DNA of 64,000 bases from Winogradskyella sp. (GTDB taxonomy: Bacteria; Bacteroidota; Bacteroidia; Flavobacteriales; Flavobacteriaceae). Positions within the stretch are counted from its first letter, which is position 1. Each line of letters starts with the position of its first letter. The DNA is taken from positions 1-64,000 of the forward strand of contig PBLD01000010.1 of the NCBI GenBank assembly GCA_002722255.1, in the 5' to 3' direction. The notes below the pieces were generated by a model. That model had not been told where the DNA came from. It worked only from the letters and a program-made list of their open reading frames with translations, and made no database searches. Both the position numbers and the translations under genes were made by a program. This document shows, one piece after another, positions 1 through 6,243 of this stretch.

Positions 1-124
1 AACGTGTTTGTATATGGTTTGTTGCGTGGTTTAGCACGTAATTTAGCAAATAAAAACCGAATAGAAAATCCGCGAGGATTTTCGTAAGTAGGCTAGAACT
101 AGCAATAAATTATATACGGTGTTG
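1..124 (-). repeat. attC-like cassette recombination element 1 (cut by window edge)
   Basis: The outer arms GTATATGGTTTGTTGC (from about 10) and GCAATAAATTATATAC (from about 101) pair over 16 positions: 13 Watson-Crick and 3 G-T. The ends carry AAC at position 1 and GTTG at 121-124. Inside is a perfect hairpin at 64-83 (GAAAATCC, loop GCGA, GGATTTTC). On the minus strand it follows the gene at 133-675, as an attC follows its cassette gene. Its sequence differs from the other two elements but its length and architecture agree. The outermost base lies outside the window. Confidence 0.62.
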
Positions 125-132
125 GCAAATCG

Positions 133-675
133 TTATTTATTCAGATATTCAATTGTTCCTTTATATGAACCGTATTTTATGAAAGAGTCGTAACCTTTCA
201 AGAAATTCTGTTCCATTTGCTTTTTGTTCTTAATTCTCTTTTTGAGAAACTTTTTAAATTCTTTTTTCCGTTTTCTTTTTGAATCAATACTATTCCCATT
301 CCAAATGTCTCCTTCCACAGCTACAATAAATGATTCTTTGTTTTCCAACTTTTCATTAGTCATATAGATTTGCTTTAAGTCAGAATTCCATAGTTCGTTA
401 TTCTTTATTTCATAAGATTTATTCTGATTTTCTCGAAAATTAAAAATAGTTAATGAATCATTCTCAACTTTGTATTTATATTCGCTCGTTTTACTTCCGC
501 AACTATACTTAAATATCTCGTTAACGATTGAGTCATTTTTAAAAACTAATTCGTGCATTCTATATGTTATTCCTTCGTATTCATTGCTAATTAAATAATA
601 CGGTTCATTCATTTCCTGACCAACAGAAATATTGGTAAAAAACAGTAAATTCAAAATTATCAATGTCCTTTTCAT
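133..675 (-). CDS. Cassette-borne hypothetical secreted protein
   Basis: I do not recognise the family. The ATG at 675 gives a protein of 180 residues opening with a typical signal peptide (MKRTLIILNLLFFTNISVGQ), so it is probably exported. The middle is rich in Asn, Glu, Tyr and Ile, and the C-terminal third has a strongly basic Lys/Arg stretch followed by a Tyr/Gly-containing tail. An in-frame TTG at 687 would add four residues but falls inside the repeat core, so ATG 675 is preferred. The start codon is only about 10 bases from the GTTG core of the neighbouring repeat and the stop is 9 bases from the next one. The gene therefore fills its cassette and has no room for its own promoter. It probably depends on an upstream promoter or on the integrase transcript. 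Confidence 0.72.
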   Translation of the reverse strand: MKRTLIILNLLFFTNISVGQEMNEPYYLISNEYEGITYRMHELVFKNDSIVNEIFKYSCGSKTSEYKYKVENDSLTIFNFRENQNKSYEIKNNELWNSDLKQIYMTNEKLENKESFIVAVEGDIWNGNSIDSKRKRKKEFKKFLKKRIKNKKQMEQNFLKGYDSFIKYGSYKGTIEYLNK

Positions 676-684
676 AATGTTTGC

Positions 685-811
685 CAACGGTCTCGTATAA
701 CCGTCAGTTACGGATTTAAAGTTAATAATTTTCGGTTAAGCACTGACGTTAGCAATTCCGAGTGGATTCGGACGTAGTCGAATCCGCCGTAATTGCGGTT
801 ATACATTGTTG
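685..811 (-). repeat. attC-like cassette recombination element 2
   Basis: This is a 127 bp element running from CAAC (685-688) to GTTG (808-811). The arms GTATAACCGTCAGTTACGG (from about 694) and CCGTAATTGCGGTTATAC (to about 804) are complementary except for a small bulge. That asymmetric bulged stem is typical of attC sites. A second hairpin lies at 764-785 (GGATTCG, 8-base loop, CGAATCC). It is about 90% identical to the element at 1477-1603 and has exactly the same length. It lies just 3' of the GIY-YIG gene in the direction of transcription. Confidence 0.75.
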
Positions 812-830
812 TGGGTAGTACTTTTTCAGT

Positions 831-1454
831 TTATAGTTTCTTTAAATTCCTAAATTCATATTTTTCAGTCGGACTATTTTTTTCAATTTCAATCTCGTAA
901 TTTTCTGACTGAAATGCTTTCTCAACAAATTCCTTTGCTTTTGAATATGCGCAATGATATGTTTCATACGAATCTTGCCAATGTCCATCGTGTTTATAGT
1001 CAACCGAAAAAGCATATTCGTGAAGTAGTGAGTTCGCTTTGGTTTCTATTCGTCCAGCATTTTTACTTTTCAGAGCATAAAGTACTTTCCAGTCATTAAA
1101 TCCAGCATATTTAGTCCGATTAAGTGATTCCGCCCTCACTTCTACAGCTTTTGAAAATCCGATTTTTACAAGTTCGCCTGTCAAGGTTCCAGCGATATAG
1201 ACTATTCCGCCAGAGTCATTTCTTTTTTGAAATCCTAATTTTGCCGTATCGCATTGACAACAATGCCCACTTCTGGTTCGTAAAGTATGTCCCTCTTTTT
1301 GGCAAGGTGTAACATTGTAAGCAACCAATTTATTCAGTTCTTTCATAATCACACGATATTCAGATTTTGAAAGTCCATTAGCGTCGAATACATATTTCGG
1401 CTCTACTTTTTGTTCTTTTAGAAATCTAATTTGTTCGCTTGTTAATCCTGCCAT
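831..1454 (-). CDS. Cassette-borne GIY-YIG domain protein
   Basis: This 207-residue protein has a GIY-YIG-type nuclease fold of the T5orf172/Mug113-like group. GIVYIAG is at residues 83-89, LVKIGFS at about 95-101, with Arg107 and Glu137 in the places of the usual catalytic Arg and Glu. Before it lie C51, H64, C65, C66 and C68, which could form a small zinc site. The first 45 residues look like a helical DNA-binding or wing segment. The family includes nucleases, but no substrate can be assigned. The ATG at 1454 is clear. The gene lies in a cassette bounded by two nearly identical 127 bp repeats, with 22 bases from the core to the start codon and 19 bases from the stop to the next core, so it has no obvious promoter. 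It could be a DNA-processing or defence protein; that is inference. Confidence 0.72.
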   Translation of the reverse strand: MAGLTSEQIRFLKEQKVEPKYVFDANGLSKSEYRVIMKELNKLVAYNVTPCQKEGHTLRTRSGHCCQCDTAKLGFQKRNDSGGIVYIAGTLTGELVKIGFSKAVEVRAESLNRTKYAGFNDWKVLYALKSKNAGRIETKANSLLHEYAFSVDYKHDGHWQDSYETYHCAYSKAKEFVEKAFQSENYEIEIEKNSPTEKYEFRNLKKL

Positions 1455-1476
1455 TTCGTTTTTCTCGTATTACCCA

Positions 1477-1603
1477 CAACGGTCTAGTATAACCGTCAGT
1501 TACGGGTTTATATGTTTTACTTTTCGGTTTGGCACTGACTTTAGCAATTCCGTGTGGATTCGGACGTAGTCGAATCCGCCGTAATTGCGGTTATACATTG
1601 TTG
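1477..1603 (-). repeat. attC-like cassette recombination element 3
   Basis: This is a 127 bp element from CAAC (1477-1480) to GTTG (1600-1603), the sister copy of the element at 685-811. It has the same bulged long stem and the same internal hairpin around GGATTCG/CGAATCC. Differences are concentrated in the AT-rich central part, as expected for a structure-conserved site. It follows the lipoprotein gene at 1614-2075 in the direction of transcription. The bases just outside each end belong to the adjoining cassettes and pair with the far end of the same cassette. Confidence 0.75.
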
Positions 1604-1613
1604 TAAACAGTTA

Positions 1614-2075
1614 TTACTCCACTCTCGTATATTCTGTATAATAATGTGAAGGCAAATTTCCTCCATCACAAGGGTCATTTTCATCATTATCATAATATCC
1701 AACTCTTAAAGTGTTATTTGTTAGTTCAAAAAATGTCGGATTGATTGTTTCTCCATCTAATGTTACAGATAGATTATCTCCAGTTAAAGTCCAAGTTCCA
1801 GTAGAATTATAATATTGTTCACAATTTCCGTTTTCTAAATCATATTCGGTAATGTTTAAAGTTCCGTCTTCAGAGAATATTATTCTTCCTGTTTGCTCAC
1901 AAGAGTCAAAGTCATAAACATCTTCAAATCCAGTTGAACAAACATCAACTTCTTTAATTGGTTTCCAAGTTCCGATAATTGAACCCGTATCAGAGTTAGA
2001 ATCATCATCGCTTGAGCAAGATGATATAATCAATAGTCCGATTAAAATTCCGAGAAATAATTTCATTTTTTTCAT
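1614..2075 (-). CDS. Cassette-borne lipocalin-like lipoprotein
   Basis: This is a 153-residue predicted lipoprotein. The signal peptide ends in the lipobox LLIISSC, with the acylated Cys near residue 20, followed by an acidic Ser/Asp linker (SSDDDSNSD) often seen in surface-exposed Bacteroidota lipoproteins. The body starts with GTWKPIKE and contains GRIIFSEDGTLNITEY and GTWTLTGDNLSVTL. That is the pattern of the lipocalin-like beta-barrel family common in Flavobacteria. Function is unknown. There are two in-frame ATGs (2075 and 2066); the longer form is given. It is the first cassette after the integrase, starting about 30 bases after the core at 2102-2105. The stop codon lies about 11 bases before the next repeat. 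Confidence 0.75.
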   Translation of the reverse strand: MKKMKLFLGILIGLLIISSCSSDDDSNSDTGSIIGTWKPIKEVDVCSTGFEDVYDFDSCEQTGRIIFSEDGTLNITEYDLENGNCEQYYNSTGTWTLTGDNLSVTLDGETINPTFFELTNNTLRVGYYDNDENDPCDGGNLPSHYYTEYTRVE

Positions 2076-2132
2076 TCGTAATATTTGGTTTTAATTGTTT
2101 ACAACTTGTTATATCTCAACGAATATATGGAT
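2076..2132 (-). other. attI-like insertion point next to the integrase
   Basis: These 57 bases lie between the integrase stop and the first cassette gene. On the minus strand the segment reads GATATAACAA, then GTTGTAAACA (reverse complement of 2096-2105). That 10-mer is the exact reverse complement of the far end of the same cassette at 1600-1609. In integrons, the first bases of a cassette complement the R'' box of its own attC, so the crossover would fall at about 2105. No strong fold is visible here, which fits an attI rather than an attC. This is inferred from the pattern; no recombination has been shown. Confidence 0.5.
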
Positions 2133-3320
2133 TTAATTGTTAAAATCACGGGATAAACCAAGTTTTGAGCTTGTATTATCCTGTCGCAATGTCTTTTGTA
2201 TAATAGTATCCAATGGATTAGTAATTTTCATTAAATCTTTACGCTGTACATGTGTATAAATCATTGTGGTCTCTGGTCTACTATGACCAAGTAAAGATTG
2301 TATATATCTAATGTCAGTACCATTTTCTAATAGATGTGTGGCATAGCTGTGTCTTAATGTGTGTGGCGTTACAGTCTTACTAATGTTGGCGCTTTTGCAA
2401 CTTCTTTTTATAAATTGTCTTATGCTTTCAGCGCTATATTTTCCACCATTAGCACCCTCTACAAAATATGTTTTTGGATTATAGCTCAGATAGTAATTAG
2501 AAAGCAATGGTAAAAAACTATCAGCCAAACTCACCAAACGATCCTTTCTACCTTTACTGTTTTTAACATGTAGCTGCTTTCGGTCTATATTTATATCAGT
2601 TAGTTTTAAATTAATAAGCTCACTCACGCGCAAACCACAAGAATATAACAAAGTAATAATAGCTCTGTGTTTAAGGTTTTTGGTGCACCTAATGAGATCT
2701 AAAACTTCATTCTGAGACAAAACAGTCGGTATTTTTTTAGATTTTTTAGGTCTTACTAAGTGCATTTCATTAAGTTCTATTTCAGGGTAAAATGCCTTAA
2801 AAACCTTAACGGCACTTATAAATTGGCGTTGGGTACTAATGCTGTAGTTACGATTTATAAATACAGTTTCTATAAATAATTCGATATCTCTGTTGGTTAT
2901 ATTCTCAACACCTTTAGAGTTATGAAACTCAATGAGATCTGCAATATAAAACGTATATGTGTCTATAGTGCTTTTGCTGTAACGTTTGCCTCTAAGGTAT
3001 TTATAAAAATTATTGAGTATTTTCTTTTGTGTAGCATTTAGTTGACGCTCGGGTTTAGAAATAGCACCATTTGTATCCGTTTGTTTTCTAAGACCTTTGT
3101 TTTTTATTTCCGCAACATTGCAGAACCTTTTTTTTACAAGACTAATATTATCAGAAGATAGAGGCATATACCATAGCCTATGAGTTTTGCTCCATTTTGC
3201 TAATGGAATTTTTCGAACTATAGTCAATAAATCCTCATTGTATTTAAATTTTAAGCCTAGATTTTGTCTTCCTTTATGGGTGAGGTTAATAAGTTGTAAT
3301 TTAGGTAATTCTGTATTCAT
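2133..3320 (-). CDS. Tyrosine recombinase, XerD-like, associated with the cassette array
   Basis: This 395-residue site-specific recombinase has an unusual N-terminal module (about 8-66, including KIPLAKWSKTHRLWYMP), a SAM-like core-binding domain (about 95-180) and a catalytic domain (about 195-370). The catalytic residues are Arg231 (GLRVSEL), Lys256, His320 and Arg323 (HTLRHSYATH), His346 (LLGHS) and nucleophile Tyr355 (TTMIYTHV). The C-terminal ITNPLD resembles the SPLD end seen both in IntI and in many Bacteroidota XerD-like enzymes. I see no obvious IntI-specific insertion before the HxxR box, so it is not a textbook IntI. It is transcribed toward the cassettes, so its transcript could run into them. 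Neighbouring plus-strand genes are chromosomal housekeeping genes, which marks this as the boundary of an accessory region. Confidence 0.88.
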   Translation of the reverse strand: MNTELPKLQLINLTHKGRQNLGLKFKYNEDLLTIVRKIPLAKWSKTHRLWYMPLSSDNISLVKKRFCNVAEIKNKGLRKQTDTNGAISKPERQLNATQKKILNNFYKYLRGKRYSKSTIDTYTFYIADLIEFHNSKGVENITNRDIELFIETVFINRNYSISTQRQFISAVKVFKAFYPEIELNEMHLVRPKKSKKIPTVLSQNEVLDLIRCTKNLKHRAIITLLYSCGLRVSELINLKLTDINIDRKQLHVKNSKGRKDRLVSLADSFLPLLSNYYLSYNPKTYFVEGANGGKYSAESIRQFIKRSCKSANISKTVTPHTLRHSYATHLLENGTDIRYIQSLLGHSRPETTMIYTHVQRKDLMKITNPLDTIIQKTLRQDNTSSKLGLSRDFNN

Positions 3321-3419
3321 AGCGTTAAAATAGTAAAAAATAATCTATTGTTTATCAGCTTAGTAAATAGGTTTTTTTTCAATAAGGTTAAAAATATTTT
3401 CAAAAAACAATAAAAAAGT

Positions 3420-3448
3420 TTTGCGTATTAAAAAATAGTATACATTTG
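3420..3448 (+). promoter_or_regulatory. Bacteroidota-type promoter upstream of the polyamine operon
   Basis: TTTG at 3420-3423 and TACATTTG at 3441-3448 are separated by 17 bases. They match the Bacteroidota sigma-A consensus TTTG-N17 to N23-TAnnTTTG exactly. Transcription would start near 3455, about 290 bases before the arginine decarboxylase start codon. This leaves space for a long leader or a separate small RNA. Confidence 0.62.
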
Positions 3449-3454
3449 CTGCGA

Positions 3455-3640
3455 AATTTAGAATCACTAACACAACAGGTTCTAGATTTAGCTGAACACA
3501 TTGAAAACTGTTTTTACGTTCGGGCTTTTGAAAATTAGGAAGTCATATTCAAAAGCAGCTTATAAGATAAGCGTCCGAAATTTAAAGCTAACTTCCGTTT
3601 CTCCAATAGCTGCTAGCCAGCATATATACGCTTTTGTACC
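3455..3640 (+). ncRNA. Candidate structured RNA or long leader before speA
   Basis: The 424-base gap 3321-3744 has no gene, but this part is unusually structured and less AT-rich than true spacer. GCTTTTGAA (3524-3532) pairs perfectly with TTCAAAAGC (3548-3556). GGAAGT in that loop (3538-3543) can pair with ACTTCC (3591-3596) as a pseudoknot. TTCGGG (3519-3524) can pair with TCCGAA (3574-3579), and AGCAGCT (3554-3560) with AGCTGCT (3608-3614); some of these are mutually exclusive. It starts just after a good promoter. I cannot match it to tmRNA, RNase P, SRP or a known riboswitch. A 6S-type RNA or a polyamine-responsive leader are both possible. The rest of the gap (3641-3744) is AT-rich and shows no clear terminator. 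Confidence 0.38.
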
Positions 3641-3744
3641 AACTACACAAAGCCAGTTTCAGATTTGATATAGAGTTAACATTAATTAAGCCTATAACTT
3701 TATACCTTTATTTTTTCTGAAAAACAACCGAGAATAAAACTAAA

Positions 3745-5136
3745 ATGAATACAAAATACATTGATCTTATCGATCAATCCTTTTACTTTCCTCAAGAAGA
3801 ATTTTATCTAGAGGAAAACACACTGCAATTTCATGGTATAGACCTAATGAAATTAATTGAGCAATACGGAGCACCATTGAAGTTTACCTATTTGCCGCAA
3901 ATTTCTAATAACATTCAGCGTGCCAAAACATGGTTTGCAGATGCTTTTGCAAAACACAATTATAGTGGTACATACAACTACTGTTACTGTACTAAAAGTT
4001 CGCACTTTAAGCATGTATTAGACGAAGGTTTAAAAAACAATATTCATATTGAAACCTCTTCGGCTTTTGATATTGATATTGTAAATAGCCTAAAGAAAGA
4101 AGGGAAAATTACAGATGAAACCTTTGTAATTAGTAACGGTTTTAAGCGCGAAAAATACATTAACAATATTGCCGATTTAATTAACGGAGGTCATCAAAAC
4201 TGCATACCAATTATAGACAACTATGAAGAGTTAGATTTGCTTACTGAAGAAATCAATGGTAAGTTTAAAGTAGGTATTAGAATTGCATCTGAAGAAGAGC
4301 CAAAGTTTGAGTTTTACACCTCACGCCTAGGCATTGGTTACAAAAATATTGTGCCATTTTACAAAAACCAGATTCAGAATAATGAGCAAGTAGAGCTTAA
4401 GATGTTACATTTCTTTATCAATACTGGTATTAGAGATAACGCGTACTATTGGAACGAGCTCACAAAATGTCTAAAGGTATATACGTCATTAAAGAAGATT
4501 TGTCCATCTTTAGATAGCTTGAATATTGGTGGAGGCTTCCCAATTAAAAACTCTCTGGCTTTTGATTTTGATTATGCTTATATGGTAGATGAAATAGTAA
4601 ACCAGATAAAAACCGTTTGCGAGGAAGAAGAGGTAGATGTACCAAATATTTTTACAGAATTTGGAAGTTTTACGGTTGGCGAAAGTGGAGGTGCTATTTA
4701 CAAAGTACTTTACCAAAAGCAACAAAACGATCGTGAAAAATGGAATATGATTAACTCATCTTTCATTACAACATTACCAGATACTTGGGCAATAAACAAA
4801 CGCTTTATAATGCTGCCAATCAACCGTTGGCAAGAAGGTTACGAGCGCGTATTGCTTGGTGGATTAACTTGCGATAGTGATGATTATTACAATAGTGAAC
4901 AACACGTCAACGCTATATATTTACCAAAGTATCACAAAGACAAACCATTGTATATAGGCTTCTTTAATACAGGTGCATATCAAGAAACCATTGGTGGTTT
5001 TGGCGGATTGCAACACTGTTTAATACCAAGTCCAAAGCATATTTTAATACAACGCGATGATAACGGAAATTTAACAACCGAAGTTTTTGCAGAACAACAA
5101 AAAAGTGAAGATTTACTGAATATTTTAGGATACTAA
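3745..5136 (+). CDS. speA: Arginine decarboxylase (short, PLP fold III)
   Basis: Decarboxylates L-arginine to agmatine in the cytoplasm, the first step of putrescine synthesis. The 463-residue protein belongs to the alanine-racemase-fold decarboxylases but is much shorter than the roughly 630-residue enterobacterial SpeA, as usual in Flavobacteria. The PLP lysine is probably Lys84 in NYCYCTKSSHF. A glycine-rich phosphate-binding loop (NIGGGFP) lies near residue 260. The C-terminal part holds LLGGLTCDSDD (near 370) and FFNTGAYQETIGGFGG, typical of the second substrate-binding region. It leads a three-gene set with agmatinase and a deoxyhypusine synthase-like enzyme, so the pathway assignment is strong. 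The ATG at 3745 gives the full N-terminus. Diaminopimelate decarboxylase is the main alternative by fold; the agmatinase next door argues against it. Confidence 0.85.
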   Translation: MNTKYIDLIDQSFYFPQEEFYLEENTLQFHGIDLMKLIEQYGAPLKFTYLPQISNNIQRAKTWFADAFAKHNYSGTYNYCYCTKSSHFKHVLDEGLKNNIHIETSSAFDIDIVNSLKKEGKITDETFVISNGFKREKYINNIADLINGGHQNCIPIIDNYEELDLLTEEINGKFKVGIRIASEEEPKFEFYTSRLGIGYKNIVPFYKNQIQNNEQVELKMLHFFINTGIRDNAYYWNELTKCLKVYTSLKKICPSLDSLNIGGGFPIKNSLAFDFDYAYMVDEIVNQIKTVCEEEEVDVPNIFTEFGSFTVGESGGAIYKVLYQKQQNDREKWNMINSSFITTLPDTWAINKRFIMLPINRWQEGYERVLLGGLTCDSDDYYNSEQHVNAIYLPKYHKDKPLYIGFFNTGAYQETIGGFGGLQHCLIPSPKHILIQRDDNGNLTTEVFAEQQKSEDLLNILGY

Positions 5137-5170
5137 AAGATTTCAGAATCAAATAAGAAAGATTAAGAAT

Positions 5171-5242
5171 GTCAGGTTGAGCATTGGTTGAAATCAAAAT
5201 ATATTTTGATTGATAGCACACTACGAAGTAGTCGAAACCTCA
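5171..5242. repeat. Palindromic intergenic repeat between speA and speB
   Basis: The segment begins GTCAGGTTGAGC (5171-5182) and ends AGTAGTCGAAACCT, so AGGTT and AACCT form the base of a stem. Between them is a perfect 18-base palindrome ATCAAAATATATTTTGAT (5193-5210). The GAGC and AGTCGAA parts resemble the family A repeat seen at 9995, 13284, 58724 and 59062, with a longer loop here. It lies in the 165-base gap of an otherwise tight operon. It could affect mRNA stability, which is inference. Confidence 0.5.
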
Positions 5243-5301
5243 TTTGAAATAAAAATAAACAATAGAATAAATAACAAATTTCCCTTTCAGGAATTAAAAA
5301 A

Positions 5302-6243
5302 ATGAAAACAAAAACTTACGCTGGCATTCCAGCAGAGCATTCAAAATTAGATCAATCAAAGATTGTTTTAATCCCAGTACCTTACGATGGTACAAGTACA
5401 TGGCAAAAAGGAGCAGATAAAGGTCCAGAAGCATTTTTACACGCTTCAGAAAACATGGAATTGTACGATATTGAGACTGACTCTGAGGTGTACCTTCAAG
5501 GTATTCACTTAGCAGATGCAGTAACAGAAAATGCTTCGCCTGAAGCAATGGTAGAAGCAGTGCACCAAGCAACCAAAAAGTTTATAAAAAAGAACAAATT
5601 TGTAACTGTTTTTGGTGGTGAACATTCAATCTCAATTGGTACTATTAGAGCTTTCAACGAAATGTTTGAAGATTTAACTGTATTGCACATCGATGCGCAT
5701 GCTGATCTTCGCGAAAGTTACGAAGGTTCTAAGTGTAACCATGCTTGTGCTGTGTATGAAGCGAGCCAAACCACAAACCTAATTCAGGTTGGTATTCGTT
5801 CTATGGATGCTATTGAAAAAACAGTAATGGACGAAGAAAAAACGTACTTTGCGCATGAGATGGCTGTAGATGACAACTGGATGGACTCTGCAATAGATCA
5901 AATGACAGACAACGTATTTATTACGTTCGATTTAGATGCTTTCGATCCTTCAATTATGCCAAGTACTGGAACACCAGAGCCAGGAGGTTTATTATGGTAT
6001 GAAACACTAGAGTTTTTAAAGCAAGTGTTTGAAGAAAAGAATGTTGTAGGTTTTGATATTGTAGAGCTTTGCCCAAATGAAAACGAAAAGTCTTCAGACT
6101 TTTTAGCAGCAAAACTTTACTACAAAATGTTAAGTTATAAGTTTCAAAATCAAGATGTAGATGACGATTTTGAAAGTAATTTTAATAACAATTCAAACGG
6201 GAATAATAAATTTTCTAAATTTAATGATGAAGATGAGTACTAA
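5302..6243 (+). CDS. speB: Agmatinase
   Basis: A binuclear manganese ureohydrolase converting agmatine to putrescine and urea. The arginase-family metal ligands are all visible: GGEHS (residues 105-109), HIDAHADL (129-136, with the ligand Asp and His residues) and FDLDAFDPS (209-217). The body ends near residue 280. The protein then continues with an unusual tail of about 30 residues rich in Asp, Asn and Phe (QDVDDDFESNF onward), not part of the catalytic fold. The gene overlaps the start of the next one by 11 bases. Arginase, which makes ornithine, is the alternative product call. The preceding arginine decarboxylase makes agmatinase the better choice. Confidence 0.88.
   Translation: MKTKTYAGIPAEHSKLDQSKIVLIPVPYDGTSTWQKGADKGPEAFLHASENMELYDIETDSEVYLQGIHLADAVTENASPEAMVEAVHQATKKFIKKNKFVTVFGGEHSISIGTIRAFNEMFEDLTVLHIDAHADLRESYEGSKCNHACAVYEASQTTNLIQVGIRSMDAIEKTVMDEEKTYFAHEMAVDDNWMDSAIDQMTDNVFITFDLDAFDPSIMPSTGTPEPGGLLWYETLEFLKQVFEEKNVVGFDIVELCPNENEKSSDFLAAKLYYKMLSYKFQNQDVDDDFESNFNNNSNGNNKFSKFNDEDEY

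Noticed and set aside
1-1603. CRISPR array
   Set aside because: There are only three long folded elements separated by complete genes of unequal length. No short direct repeats with spacers and no cas genes.
2133-3320. Calling the recombinase a standard integron IntI
   Set aside because: It has IntI-like TTMIYTHV and NPLD ends but no obvious IntI insertion before the HxxR box, and many Bacteroidota XerD-like enzymes share those ends. I report it as XerD-like with integron-like context.
3455-3640. tmRNA, RNase P RNA or SRP RNA before speA
   Set aside because: No tmRNA tag frame or GGGG start, no RNase P core sequences, and no SRP GGAA/GUGA helix pattern. It stays an unassigned structured RNA candidate.
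6161-6232. Longer N-terminus of the deoxyhypusine synthase-like protein
   Set aside because: The extension lies out of frame within the speB coding sequence and reads as hydrophobic noise. ATG 6233 gives the usual family start.
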